From positions 1,302,001-1,366,000 of the forward strand of contig JAZARR010000250.1 of NCBI GenBank assembly GCA_037389465.1: DNA of 64,000 nt. Direction: 5' to 3'. The stretch comes from Baylisascaris procyonis (lineage: Eukaryota; Nematoda; Chromadorea; Rhabditida; Ascarididae). The position numbers were made by a program, and so were the translations under genes. Shown one piece after another: positions 28,601 to 47,858 of the stretch (within the stretch, counting starts at the first letter, position 1; every line of letters begins with the position of its first letter). Below the pieces are notes generated by a model. The model had not been told where the DNA came from and searched no databases. It saw only the letters and a program-made list of their open reading frames with translations.

Positions 28601-31600
28601 TGAAATATGATGATTTCTTCAACACCTCAGATTTGATCGCACAAAAAAAAACTCGTTACCTATAGTGGATCTTATAAATCGACAGTTCTTGTAGCGAATG
28701 ATCAATAGTCGTAACATATAACCTCACGAATTAATTTTTTAAAGGCATTATTTGCAATAATTTTCTACTTATTTATGCTTCAGATTTTTATTTATTTATT
28801 CATTTTTTTATTTTATGCTTACTAAGTCCCTTTAAGGAAAAAAACAGCCTTATAGAGTTCTATATTTTGCAGAATTTATGCTGAAAACTTACTCGAGAAG
28901 GTTCACTTGATTACTCTTAAGGTATTTAACACTTCGCATTGCTTTCGCAGCATCCATATTTGTGTTGAAGCTCGTAAGGTTTGCAATAATTTCCGCCTGA
29001 AAACGATTCAACCGCCTCACTTCTACAAAAATCTCTTGATGTATAATGAAAACAAAGCAAAATAATAAAAACTTTTTTTTTACTTACGGACATTTCATTT
29101 ACTTAAGTTCATTTAAGTTACATTTACTTAAGTTGATTATTTCCGATAACTCGATGTTTTGAAAATGTTACTATTTGTGTAGGTGTGAGACGTATCAGAC
29201 GGCTAGCTGGTGCAAAAAAAGCTATCGATAGTAAACGTCATCCCTTTTAAAATCTCTTGAAACACTGCAGAGAAAAGTAAAATTAAATTAGGCAATGGTT
29301 AGATTATTTGCAATTGTATAAGCGCTGGCCTAACTTAATGCTTTTGCCTTTTCAATTAAAATTTTCAATCCATTTTATTTTCCCATTCAACAGCTGAAAT
29401 TTACAAAGCGGTAGAAGAATACAATTTTTTTTAAATTTCAAAGAATTTTCTTGATTTTCTAAATATACACTTTCGACAGCATTACCTTTGCAAATGCGGC
29501 AATAGACAAAGCAAAACTATCACGCATATTTATCTTCATACGGGGGGTGGGGGGGGGGATGGTGAGGAGGGGCGAGTTTCCCTGAAATATCCTTTGTACC
29601 TTAGAGAATCTGCAATTCCAATCGAGGCATCTCTCATATCGTCGAATTAAGTTAACGCTGAAATCATTTCTATTTTTAGAATCGACCTCAAATTTGAAAT
29701 ATTCGCTTACATTGCTAAAATTTCATCTAAATGAACAACGATTGTGAACTAAAATTATGCTGAAGAAATAATAAAAATAATAAAAAAAAGAAAACCTACA
29801 AATATATACCTGCTCACCGGCGTTGATAATGCCAACTCGTGAAAATTTACCGATCGTTTGGCTCACCGGAATCGAGTTAACAAAAGATGCCGCAAAATTT
29901 CTCACCTTAAATTCCTCAATGAGAAAATTCTTTCAATTTCCTATAAATATTATCAAACATAAATGTTTGTAAATATTAAAATCATTGATTTCAATTTTCA
30001 CCAAGAGGAAATCATTCGAGGAGTATTTCATGTGTCTCCGATCGAATACCACTATAACAAGAATAACTCTTTCATAATTATATAGGTATCAATACATTTG
30101 TCTAATACCTGTTCTATATCTCAAAAAAAATCGTTTTTCTTACTCGAAAGTATTTCGCAAAAAAAAACGTTTCACCATGTTTATAATCAGTAAAAAACGA
30201 ATATAAATTCATATAAATCAATCGACAAAAAAGAAAAGAAATTGGGCATACTGCAATGAAATCCTGTTCATTGACTCCTTTTGAAGAATCAAAAATGAAA
30301 ATAAGATCAAGCCATGCATTTCGATAATTGCATGCGCATTCTCGTGGACCATGTGTTGCTACTGTAAATTACTTGCCTTTTATTTGTAAAAAAAAGAAAA
30401 TAAAAACTGATTTATAAACTTCAATTTGCATATTTTTGAGTGATCTTTTTACATCGACGATTATGGATTTTTAATGAAAGAGATTTATATTTTCTCTTGA
30501 ACAAATGATGCAATTCTTTTCTTGCACAGATGATCCGCCCAAATTCATCATTAACACGGAAATCAATTCATTAATTGATATCGGATATTTTCGAATTAAA
30601 TGTAAAAAAGGAACTGAGTCAAATTTCTTATCTAACATATCTCACATACATGAATAATACAAAAGAATTTATAAAATATAGCAATAATTGATGAAGCATC
30701 TATAAATTTTTTGATAGCTATCACGAATGATCTATAAATTCTTTGAACAAACAGCGCATTTTATTGTATTTAACATTTCGAATTAGAAAATCGTCGGTTT
30801 TATATTCTACATATAAATAATTAAATGTCTTAATAGAAGCAAAAGACTAGAGAACTACAAACCATCACGACTATAAAATATGAAAGTTAAAAGCTGATAA
30901 ATCACAGAAAATCATTTTTGCAGCATTTATACACAAGATTATTCATGAGGAAGAATGAAACTCACCTATTTCCTTACATACTTCATCTATGACTTCTCTG
31001 AGTTGAGTAAAATTACTTCTATCGTAGACGAGACTTGGATCACCAGCCGCTTTCACCATCATTTCATAACCTTGTTCTAAAAAACATATACTAAAATTTC
31101 GTATTGCCATTTAGTGCTAAAATTATACACTTCATTTTCCACTGCATTATGGTCTTTTTTTTAAATATAGGAACAGAAAAACAATACAAACGCAACGACA
31201 AATTTCACTTGATGAAATCAAAATGCTGCTACATAAAATGTAGTTTTAACGATGAATCTTCACATTTTTCAATGATCAAATCCAAGGTTTAAAAGGTGCT
31301 CACAAACCTTGACCAATTCCCAACACATATATATCGATATTGTTTTTTGTTGCGAGTGCATATTCTGTTCCAACATCCGTTATATCCATACCATCGGTAA
31401 GAATGATCATCACACGTCGTACACCACGTTCGGATGATTTTGCAAACACCTGAAATATCGAATCGTACGATGATCATCGTTAACCTAAGCGTTAACTGAT
31501 GATACATTGCGTTAATGAGATTGGTGCAAACAACGTCTATTTTGACAACAACCATGAGTTGTTTCTACCAATGAATATTTTTTAGTAAGTCTCCATTTCC

Positions 31601-33942
31601 CATGTTGCATATTTGAAGTATAAAAATATTGCCAGCATCATAATGATCAATGAATATGCGGGTTAAGAAAACGTTTCTCTTTGCTTCTAAAGTGGCACTA
31701 TTTGGCGAATATTTCTAATGGAATCAATGGATCTCTGCAAATCAATATAAAAGCTCTAAGAACTCTTATGATATTAAAAGAAAATTAACTCGCAAAGATA
31801 GCTATGAGTGAAAATTAAGGAAAGTTTTCATACTAAAATGATCACTAGCGCATCTATTCATCCTGAATCAGGCAAATGATTTTCAATTAGCATCCGGAAA
31901 GAAGCAATATAGAAATAACCTCGGCCATAGCAACATGCATTCCAGCAGCAATATTACTGATACCACCATTGAAATTCATGCCAAGAATCGCCGTAGTCAC
32001 ATCTATGTTTGTTGCGAATGTTGTTAACGGGAAACCAACACGTGCAACATCATTGAACAAAACCATACCAACACGGCTCTCCTATAATCGAATCATTTTT
32101 AAATTATAATTACAACATTCATTATCGTATTTGGATGAAGTAGATTTTCACCTAAATAATTGAATAGTTAAAATAAATAGCTAAAAGTTGCTTCAAATTG
32201 CCTCAAATTGTTGAAAGCCCATGAGTGATAGTAAGAAAAATTCATATTTGAAAGAAAAAAAGTTCGTAAAAATTCATATTCGACTGATCGCAAAAAAAAA
32301 AAAATTCATATTTTATATTTTTCGATGGTATATATAAAAATATTTTCCGGTGCAACGCAATTATGATCTAACTTTCAAAGCCTTGAGCATTTATTTCTCT
32401 ATGGATAGCAAATTAAAATTGCCTCAATTTGCCTTTTAGCTGTTCTAATTGAATGTCAAAGAGATATGTTATTGAGTATTGCGTTGATGGAATCACTATT
32501 CGATTCATAATTATTTATTTTTCAAAATTCTCCACTAGAATCCACAAATCTACTCATCAAATGTTATGTCGTCCTAATCGAACATCACTTTTCACTCATG
32601 CTCAACTAAAATCTATCATCACGCCGATCGTCTCTAATAAATGCTTTTACTAAGTACATTTGTAATTTAACACAACAATAATAAAGCAATTAAATAATGA
32701 AGATTTGTGTTAAACATTAAGCCATACATTTATTCCTGTACCAATGTGTAGTTTTTGCGTCAAATTGACGGCAAGATTCAATGCGATCTGTAAATATTTA
32801 TATTCTTTAGCATTTAAAAATTATGTGCCGAAAAAGTGACGCATTAATATTGAATGATTTGACTCAAATTAGGCCTTTGATATATACATATACAATATTG
32901 CTCATTTAAGACTATCTAAAAAGGGCTTATGTAAATGGTATATATCGAAAGCGTTGAATTGTAGATTGATGCGGAAAGTAGCAGTCGAAAATATGATTTT
33001 TGATAGATTTTACTATAAAGTGTTTTATTGAAGAAGCGTATGCGATATAATTGATGCGATTGTTTTCCTCAATTATAATGCCGGATCGTTAATGCATTAA
33101 TTCTTTGATGGCTTCTGATTTTCCTTATTAAATTTTGGAAGTGTAGAAGTAGATAATGTGGTACGCGGCATAATGATGGGAGAAAGATACGCTACCATCC
33201 GAAAGCATTTCTCCCATCATTATTTAACGTACCATATCTTTTAACTATACCCCACTAGACTAAGGAGAATTAAAAATAACATTCAATTTTTAGTCCCATT
33301 GGTCTACTGTGATCAGTAGCCAACAATTTTTAGTGATGTCATCGTAAAACATTCAACGAAAAAAAAACATCCCGAAATTTCTATCATCAACGAAAATGAC
33401 CTACCTGAAAATCAGCTTTGACGCTATTCGATTCATCCACAACCAATACCAAATCAATTGGTCCTTGCTCGCAATGCTCATTCTTTGCCGCTGAAATAGT
33501 ACCATAGCGATAACAATAATGCGTTTTATTGAGCACACATAGAGTATAAATGATGTGTTTTCCTAATCATAAACTTCGAACGTAAATCGATTAATTCTTT
33601 GATGATTTCCATTAATATAATTTCAAAGAAATATTTCCTCTCATGAGCAAATATTCAAAATTATTTGTCATATATGACTATCAATGATATATTTTCATTT
33701 AAAATCTACCATTCAGGAAAAATATTTTTTTCATAGACACTTGTTCAAGTAGCAATATTGCATTCAAAAATGCTTGCTGAAGAAATACAGAAATGAAAAA
33801 AAAAAAATTATACTGTCGCTTAGAGTGTTGCACTTTGATTCCGATGAAGCTTATAATATAATGCGTAAAAAAAAAAGTTACCAGAAAGTGTAGCAATTAG
33901 TAAAGTGAAAGCGACAAGTAGCTGAATACAGAGGCGCATCAT
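24887..33942 (-). CDS. Secreted vWA-vWA-C-type-lectin protein (paralog B)
   Basis: Fifteen exons join in frame to 572 residues: 33942-33882, 33490-33405, 32787-32728, 32081-31920, 31449-31308, 31076-30966, 30361-30252, 29905-29810, 28996-28893, 28095-27991, 27477-27275, 26764-26588, 25998-25910, 25441-25282 and 24939-24887. Two adjacent ATGs open the signal peptide; the second (33939) would cost one residue. vWA1 (about 27-207) keeps a good metal site (DESNS, then ILTDGMD). vWA2 (about 208-413) is degenerate (DSSKG; VFASKDE). The lectin domain (414-555) shows NCYC, YWIGARN, DYTNWANGQPN and a CxxC-like end, followed by the tail CDTENYCDYD. QPN lies between the mannose (EPN) and galactose (QPD) types, so specificity cannot be called. 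Exon sizes and phases match gene A almost one for one, except for the short vWA1-vWA2 linker. Likely an extracellular recognition protein; the ligand is unknown. Confidence 0.88.
25648..25693. repeat. (TA)n microsatellite, about 46 bp
   Basis: TA array in the intron between the last two full lectin-domain exons of gene B. Confidence 0.95.
29541..29571 (+). other. G-rich tract, possible quadruplex
   Basis: Runs of six and ten G followed by GG and GGGG within about 31 bases on the plus strand, in the intron between the second and third vWA2 exons of gene B. Such a tract can fold as a G-quadruplex on the template strand of gene B; only the composition is seen. Confidence 0.4.
33159..33234. repeat. 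Imperfect inverted repeat in gene B intron 2
   Basis: Left arm: TGGTACG at 33159-33165 and ATAATGATGGGAGAAA at 33170-33185. Right arm: TTTCTCCCATCATTAT at 33208-33223 and CGTACCA at 33228-33234. The inner 16 bases and outer 7 bases pair perfectly; they are separated by a 4-by-4 mismatch, and the loop is 22 bases. It could be a short foldback element or a solo hairpin. No target-site duplication was recognised. Confidence 0.8.
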
Positions 33943-34679
33943 TGATAAAGAATATTGAAAACTGTACGAAAGAGCCACGTACAGTTCCTTAAGTAGTGTG
34001 ATTCGAATGAGCAAGCAAAAATTGTTCATGATTGCATATTCGAAAAAAAAAAAAGATGTGCTCGTTTTGTCATATCATTATTGATAACTTTAATATTTGC
34101 TAGCATACGAAATAAACGATGATTAAAAAAAAAAAAGTTGCATAGAGTCAGATTATGACATTATTTTGTTGTCGATTCTTATGCTAGGAATGTGCAACAA
34201 TAGTATACTCTTTACAACGATGATATCGTGTCTATCAAGTGGGATGCAAGTAGAAACGAATCAACACATAGGCTATTATTGTATGTGAAAAGTTTCAAAT
34301 TTTTATAAAGGCTATAAAATTCTTTAGCATTAATTTCAATGCAATTCTTACCATAATTACGTAAATGCGAACGAAAAAAAAAATCATCAAAAGCGACTGA
34401 TAACGTCTCTCTAATATTTTTATTGTGATAAGTGTGTTAAAAGCTGTATTGAATGAGTGTTAGTCTCAGAAAGAAAATATTTAATTGATTAAATGAAAAT
34501 AATTTAGACGATACTCAAATGTGATTGAATTTCATTTCAGCGTTAATTGATCGTTAATGACATGAAAAATTTATAAAGCGAAAATTTATGCAATAATATT
34601 CTATGTTGCAAACCGCTATTATGCCTATATATCTAAATGATACGCGAAAAACCGATCAACACAATTATCATAAGATTTG

Positions 34680-35210
34680 ATGCATTTGCATATTTATTTA
34701 GTGATTGCCACCATGTCTGAATTGCTTTCTGTTTATGCATCGAGTTGTTGCGAAGAGATGATTTTTGTCGATGGATCCCTCATAGTGGAATGTTTAGATC
34801 CGGAGTCCATAATGGCGAATCATTCCATTTAATCAAGGTGGCGAGTAACCGCTACGAAGAAATTCAGGGAAAATCGAGGAATTGCCTCTTCGAGTAGCAC
34901 GGTTACCACAGCACGCTATATGCATCGCACGAAATACTTGGAACGACGATGTGTGGTGGTGCACAATGTTGACTCAATTATTCAGCGAGCTTTAGATCCT
35001 TTATCACTTATTTCGTTTTTTTTTTTTCAAGTTTTAGCAATGCTTTCGCTCCACAGGTTCATCTCGCACAAATGAATTCATCGGGAACTCCAGTCCAATT
35101 TCAAAACTTTTTTCCATTTTTTTAGCCGAATTATTCAAGCTTATTCAAGCCCGTTCTTCACCTCAGAGCATTCATATTATTTCAATTATTTTCCTGACGA
35201 AATTGCGGAG
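34680..35210 (+). pseudogene. Unresolved coding-like stretch, possibly a broken gene
   Basis: A frame opens at ATG 34680 (a second ATG at 34713 follows GCCACC) and runs to TAA at 34830-34832. It then continues in the same frame for 80 more codons to TGA at 35073. Codons beside the TAA read NHSI-stop-SRWRVTA, so a CAA-to-TAA change would explain it. In another frame, an acceptor at 35056 (CTCCACAG) opens about 50 codons ending at a donor-like GGAG/GTATGC near 35208. Base composition is richer in GC than the flanks. I do not recognise the protein. It may be a decayed gene, a retained real gene whose exons I cannot place, or chance open frames in GC-richer DNA. Confidence 0.3.
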
Positions 35211-35879
35211 GTATGCTTCAAAAGGTTTCTTTTTGGTGAACATCATGTTTCAAATATCTGTTGAAGTGTCGGAAATGCTTCCGGATTTTTTTTTCGGCGA
35301 AAGATTCACTTAATATGCAGAATACAATAGCGCATTTTCTATTCACTTCTTTGGCCTAATGTTTTACTTGTCACTAATAAGGTAATATTTCTAATATACC
35401 TTTTCGGGTATATTCTCAATGCTTATTGAACCCGATTGATGCATCAAAGAATGTTTTTTTTTCTGCAATGATATAGTATTGCATATACTTGCAGATATAG
35501 GCATTTATGAAAATTTTTGAGCAATGAACTATTCATTGCTTCATTTTACGGGAAAATTGCAAAATTTTCTACCCTTGGGTAAATTTTTATTTCACATATT
35601 TCATTCGTTTGACTATTGAATTCAATTCGTTCGAGTATTTCGAAAAGCGCACATAATAGTTGGTCAGATTGATTTATTTTTTTGTTGCTAATGCTCTTTA
35701 CAAAAGCGTATAGCGATAGTATATTTTATGGTATTATGTGTTTTTTCTGTATCCGTTTGCTTGCTAGTTTTCATTCGGCAAGCGGTGAATTTAAGAAATT
35801 TAAATTTGATGGTTCATAATTATATGGTGAATGCCTTTACTATCATCTTCGAAACGAGTTACGCACATTTAAAGGAAAT

Positions 35880-35932
35880 TTGCATTTTGCATTTTGCATT
35901 TTGCATTTTGCATTTTGCATTTTGCATTTTAC
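35880..35932. repeat. (TTTTGCA)n heptamer array
   Basis: About seven exact copies of a 7-base unit (GCATTTT). Because 7 is not a multiple of 3, it reads as an alternating peptide repeat in every frame; not coding. Confidence 0.95.
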
Positions 35933-37934
35933 ATTAGCTTTGAATTTCTATAGCAGTGATCCGTGATTACAAAAACACTGCTATTTAATAGAAAATTTGC
36001 ATGAGCAATTCTACTGATTAAAAAAAATCTCATATTTTTCATTGCTAACTTGTAAAGCTGACTATTTACATGGGGCGGATATAAAATGCGCATATTGTGC
36101 CAGCTTTTCTCTCACATTTCTTCACATATTTAAGCAATTTGTATGAATGCTATATAAAGTGGTTTAATATTTTCCTAAGTGATTAGTTAAAAAGCACATT
36201 CACAAGAGGGAATTATGCATTAGTGTTGCTTGTGATTTTTCATTAATTAATTTATTTATTCACTTGAACGTTATTAGAGGACAAAAAATTGCTGCAAAAT
36301 GCATTGATTGTTTTATAAGATCGAAAATTTTTACAATGGTAGTAACCATCAATGCTAGCAATAGCATAAAATGAAATTCTGAAGCAATTTAGAACCAGAA
36401 GGATATGATCTGAATAAATAGAAGAGATTGATTCGAATTTTTGATATTTATTGATATCATTTGATACAAATCATTTACGCTTCACGAATTTCTTTTTACA
36501 CTACTTGCAAAATATTTGAATTCATTATCCAATACCTAGAAATCATTTGAGAATTCGAGAAATGCATTTTCTTTTCGTCTCGAAACAATTCACTCGGTTT
36601 AAACGATTTTCAGCTTACCAAATAAAATCGATATGAGAGATATAAATTTTTGGGCGTTTAGGTAGTGACAATCGGTCCGCTTGCTCTTTAGAGATCACCC
36701 ACATTAGAGACCCGAAGGTGTAGAATGTAGAATAGCCCCTCGAAGAGAGTAGTATTGCAATAAAATATTAGCAGTTATACGTGTTGGAAGTTACATTTAT
36801 TGCATTTGTTTTACAGCTTATTACGATATGCACAAAAGATGAAAAAGTTATTTTTGCCCACATGGGGTGACCTGTATATGTTCAATTTCTACCTCCCCTT
36901 AGAGCGCTCTTATCGTCTTCTAAAACATGGTCACAGAATATCCGTGATGATCTCCTCTCCATGTTTTACAGCGATCTCGTGGCTAATTTTTCGATCATCT
37001 TTCTATTGAATTCAGAAATTATTTTATCACCAGTAATTTCAGATCAACGCAGTGGCTTGTAAGCATGAGAAAGCTTCGATGCTTGCCCGTTCAATGAAGT
37101 TTTATTTGACTGTTAGCTATTTGGTTGGAACTTAAAAATATGCCGCTCATTTAAGGCTATTGGGATAATGTTCCCGCTCAGGACGATCACTGGATATCAC
37201 AAAGTTTAGTGCGACAAAACTAATAGAGCAGAATAAACACAGTCTCATTCTTATGACGCCTCTTCATATTGCTATTCAACATTTGTCAGCTTTCGATGTT
37301 AATTCTGCAAGTTTGTCCCTAAAATTAGGCAATCATTCGGCTCTATACTTATTAGCTCCTTACTGATGAGATAAATACGGATCTAAAATATGGGATTTCA
37401 TGATTCATTCGTTGAGATACAGAGCTGGAAAATATAGAGCGCATTACTTGGCCTAGGAGTGTTAGGTTTGTAAAAGCCTCATTTCGAATAAGTAGATGCG
37501 AATTTCAACCTTACCTATGTTACAATTCCAATTCGGCAGGAACTCAGCCTTCGATTCAAGTTTGCAAAAATAAATCTCATGTGTTGTGAAAATATTATTT
37601 ACTGCAGTCGTCTCTTAACACAATGAAAATGCCATTTATATAAAGTAACCAAAATACGCTTAAAGGTTGAGCTTCATTGATAAGACATCCAATGAGTTGG
37701 AGTTTACAACGGACGTAAGCTAAAACGAGAATGGGAGATTTCATTAAGGGCTTGCTTTAATAGTAAGTTTAAGCGGGAAAGAAAGAGAACAATTGTGCTT
37801 GTACGAGAGGAGATACCCACGTCGGTCAAGCATTATTACTTGATTTATGATCTCAGATGTACTGACGTAATGAAATGGAACGTATCATGTTATTTCTTTA
37901 CTCTTTTTAAGAAGCATGTAAACACGTTGAAAAT

Positions 37935-37940
37935 TTTATT
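37935..37940 (-). promoter_or_regulatory. Poly(A) signal of lectin gene C
   Basis: AATAAA on the minus strand, about 62 bases after the TGA at 38002-38004 of the terminal exon. Confidence 0.7.
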
Positions 37941-38001
37941 GTAAAAATCAGTCGATATAATGCATACGTATTTCGATTAGCAGAGCCCGTTATCGAGTTG
38001 T

Positions 38002-43599
<5,598 letters not shown>

Positions 43600-46500
43600 T
43601 TTAGGTATTCCTTAGTTGAAATAATGCGGCTATCACTTTGACAGCCGCTTAAATATTGTGTACTTTGCTTTTCTAAAGAGTAAAAAATAAAAATTTTTCT
43701 TTTTTCGTTCAGCGATGAGATCCTGATAAGTTTCATGATAAAAACTTAGCTAGTTCTTAGCATAGAAAAGCGATAGTGATAAGCGATTATTTCGAAAGAA
43801 GACAAGATCGATTCTTAGCATAATATCTGCATCAATTTTATTGCTTTGCTTTCTTTTTTTTTTTATTTTCCAATGTATGATAAAATATCAACGGCATTCA
43901 TTCTATCAATCACATGCCCTTATAGGGATGATCGAATGAGCACTGAAAATATTTTTCTTCGAATCTTAGAAGAAGTTTTTGGGAAGTTTTTGATACAACT
44001 TAGAAAATATAAATTCTTAATTATTATCGATTATTAAGCGTATTTGATCCCATACCGGATAGGCAATTTGAATTCACCGCTTATGTGTGATTATCGATAT
44101 ACCACCGATAATTGTGGAATTTTATGATTTATCACTCTCGTTTCCTGTTTTTTTTTTCAAACGTCCGAAAAAAATTACAATGTTCGATAAGTGAATCTAA
44201 AAACTTTTAAAATTGCGCAATATATGGGAGGCAAATGAGAGAGTTAAATTTTCTATCATAAGACGACACCCGAAATAATCTGATTGCATTTAATTATTTC
44301 GAGATTTGCATAATTTCGATGCATAAAAAATTATTCGATATTCTTACAAATTCAGTTAACTTTCTTGGCTTCCTTAGATGATCTGAAGCACTTGGTCATT
44401 CAAGACCTTAATTTCCTGTTTTTTTTTTCACTGCTTCAAACACCGAAAAGAGCATTACAATGCTTTGGAGAAGCTTGATACGCTTGAGGGGCTATTTATT
44501 GCTAGTTTTGCGGGGTTTTTTGATTAGAAGAGGAGGAAATTGTTAAATAAACTTTTTGAAACGTGAAGAAGAATTGAAAGGAAAAGATTTTTTTATTCAA
44601 ATCAATGAGAATTATAGCTTTCTTCTGTTGGTGTTGAGTGAATTATGCATACAGCATGTAAACACTTCAGACTACACGTTCATTTGGAATATTTTATGCG
44701 CACAATACTAACGAATTTCCAATCATAGAGCAATGAATTCCTTACCAATGTCCAAAATTCAAAACTTTAAAACCGATAAGCTTAACGCTAATTGCTCTCT
44801 CATGTTATAAAAACATTTCCTTTCTATAGTGTGTTTTTACTGTGTTTACAATCGCATTGTGATCATATCTTCGACATATTCTTTCATGATCATAGCACAC
44901 TTGCACAATTGAAATTATCATTATTTATTCGAGAAAATAATGCAAAATAATTTTTTTTTGATATAATAAAAAAGAGACAATGCAATCAATGCTTGGATTG
45001 AGATTAAATTTTTTGATTGAGAGTTATTCTCATAAATTTTCTTTCGTAGGTTCAGGAAGTTTTTTTTTATTAAAATTTATTTTTTTTTTATTTTGTGCTA
45101 TTTTATTCAAAAAAAAAGCAAAATTTGCATATTTTTAGTTTTTGATGAATTAACATCGACGCATCCGCAAAACAATATCACCTAAACAGAAAGATTAACG
45201 AGAGAAAATTTCGATTGAAAACCGATACATTCTTTACATTTTTAAATGATCCGCAAAACTATGTATCATTGAAATGATTTCGAAAATGTTTTTCGATCTT
45301 GCATTGCTAAAGCTTATCAATGGCATTGACGACGCAAATTTCTAATGTTAATGGTTTCAGAATCCACAAAGTTGTTTACACTCTTTGGAGGTTTATAATA
45401 TTTCATTTTAATGCACAAAAATCGTTAGATGGACGTCATCGATTTCTAGATCAATCCTTAAGTGAACTCATCGATTTCTACATATGTTGAAGAAGATACT
45501 CTATAGATATGCAAATAGAGGTCAAAGAACATTATCGTATAACGGAAGTGGCTAAAGTTTCTAATTTTGCAGGTACTTAAGTTCGGTCTCGTCTGCTAAC
45601 TTTCACCTCTTCATCTTTACGAGAAATCAAGAAATCCATATGCACGTTGATTTGAACTATTGTTCTATCGATGTGACTCTTCCTCAGTAAATTTCTTTTA
45701 TTTGTTGTGGCCCGATCGTTATATTTATAATTTCTTGTCTTTTGCATAAAATCGAGAAACATTCATTGCCTCATGAGTACTATTGTTCGAGTAATTAACA
45801 AAACATATGAATAATTTAATAATTTCAATGAAATATGCGAATAGATTTGCATTAACAAACGCCTCGTTAATATCACTTTCGAATATTCGCTTCGAAGAAA
45901 TTTGTTCTCGATAAGCTTCAATGAATATCGGCTATTTCACAAATTATTACGTAAGCCTAATACAATAACGTTAGAAATGAAATTTATTTTCTAATATAAT
46001 ATTTGGTTGTAAATTTGCTATATAAGGTTCAAATAACGTATTTACTACTATGGAAAGGAAAACCACAACATCGGTAGAATGCAATTTTCAAGAATTATTA
46101 TAGATTAGGGATTCAAATCGCCGATCCTCTTCTTCGCAATCATATAGTGAACTTATGCTTAGATACCGTTTCGTGGAAAATTTATTTCCCTGTTTTTAGA
46201 AATTAGAATATTTGATCTTCATAGTTTACCCGAAAATCGGAAGAAAGATCAGTGGGGAAAATCTTTCCCACAAGATAATTTCTAAAATTGAAAAGAATCG
46301 CCTTATCATATTTCTATTGGCATATCGCATTATAAGGATGGCAGTCTTAAGCAAGCATCGCTTTTTTATTTCCGAAAATAGCACTTAAGCAACGTAGGAA
46401 ATTTTTGGAAAAAATATTCAAAAATATGTTAAACGATTCTTTTTTTATGGCCTATAATAGCTGCATATTGAATTTAATACCTAGTTTTATGTCTAGGTGG

Positions 46501-47813
46501 TAAATGATATAGCTAGGTGATAACACTAGCTTTTATAAGTGAAACGATAGTGTTTATGATGTCCAACGTTATGACGGAAATTTCACAACGTTTACTGCTG
46601 CAAATTTCGACCATATTGAAAATATAAATACTATAAACTCCTATAATGTTTCAAATCATTCGAAAATTTTCTATATGGCCTTCATAAATTCACCAACAAT
46701 GCAAACGTAGAAATCTATCAAAGAACTTGACACCATATCGGCTTTTTCAATTCAGAATAACGAGCCAACCGATTTCAAGAATTGTGGGCCAATAATGAAA
46801 GTTAAGCCGTAATGCAGTCGTATTTTAGCCGCTATTATCACCGCTGTAAATCTTCTGCAAATTATTTCCGTGTACCTATTAATGCAGACCACAAACTGAA
46901 TGTTTTAGGCACACATTCAGTGATTTTAATATTTCTAGAGCTGACCGATCAACATAAAATCTGCTAGAAGATCTAATGCTATGGCTACATCATGCCCAGC
47001 AGATTTTTTCTAGCTTTGGTGGCCCTCAAGTCACAATCACCAGGTTGACAGAAAGAGATACTCGCCTGAGGTGCAAGTTGAGAAAGGGCGTAAGAAGCGG
47101 AGTGAAAAGCTAAATGGAAACGAGGACTACTTCATCAGACATACGCAGAATCGACTGGTTTTACCTTGCGATCACCTTCAACGCTTAAGGGGATAGGTTC
47201 GGCCGAGTTGATGACCTATTTAGCTGAACGTGATGGTTCTCGATAGTGATTTTGCCTACTCCATTTGGGAAGAGGCAGGGAAAGGAGACGGCTTATTCAT
47301 AGGGAATGTAGGGGCTCTTAAAGATTAGGGCACTCGTATCTCCCACTCCCCCTCCCCACCCATCCCCCCAACCCTCTCACTGATGAAAAAACGCAACAAC
47401 CTCAGGCGAAGGTGCGACCGCTAGCGCAGTGACAGCTCGAAGTATTATTGTTCATTAAAGGTAATGATTAGCATTGCGTATCTACCGCATGTAGTAAGCA
47501 TCAAATATCTATAGTAAGCTGAGTCACTTTAAAAATCTCATATACTCTTATTTAATCTCATATACTCTTACATATTAAAATCTCATATACTTAATCTCAT
47601 ATATTATATAAAAATTCGTTGTAATAGTTGTGCTGAGAACATTTCTGCTAAGCTAATTAATAGTAATTTACTCTTGCTAATTAATTTTGTCTCATTGTTC
47701 AAAAAAAAATGTATTGTCTATAGTTAATCAATTTAGAGTTAAATAAAAGCAATCATTTTCTCTAAATCCACAGTTCGCCTTTTTTTTTTAAAAATTCAAT
47801 GTTTGCTCAATAT
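43600..47813. other. Intergenic between lectin gene C and the transthyretin-like gene
   Basis: About 4.2 kb with no supported gene. Most is A/T-rich. A block at about 46960-47430 has distinctly higher GC and a 60-codon open frame without ATG on the plus strand (47014-47193), followed by C-rich runs near 47345-47375. I cannot assign it; an old repeat or gene remnant is possible. Confidence 0.45.
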
Positions 47814-47819
47814 TTTATT
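47814..47819 (-). promoter_or_regulatory. Poly(A) signal of the transthyretin-like gene
   Basis: AATAAA on the minus strand, about 40 bases after the TAA at 47859-47861. Confidence 0.65.
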
Positions 47820-47858
47820 GAATTTAGTCTATAGAATATGTAATATTCATTGTTGCAA

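Larger units (their letters stand above)
33943..37934. other. Intergenic between lectin genes B and C
   Basis: About 4 kb. It holds an unresolved coding-like stretch at 34680-35210 and a heptamer array at 35880-35932, both listed separately. The rest is A/T-rich with scattered short frames (for example near 36800-37009) that lack splice support or a recognisable product. It ends at the gene C poly(A) signal. Confidence 0.5.
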
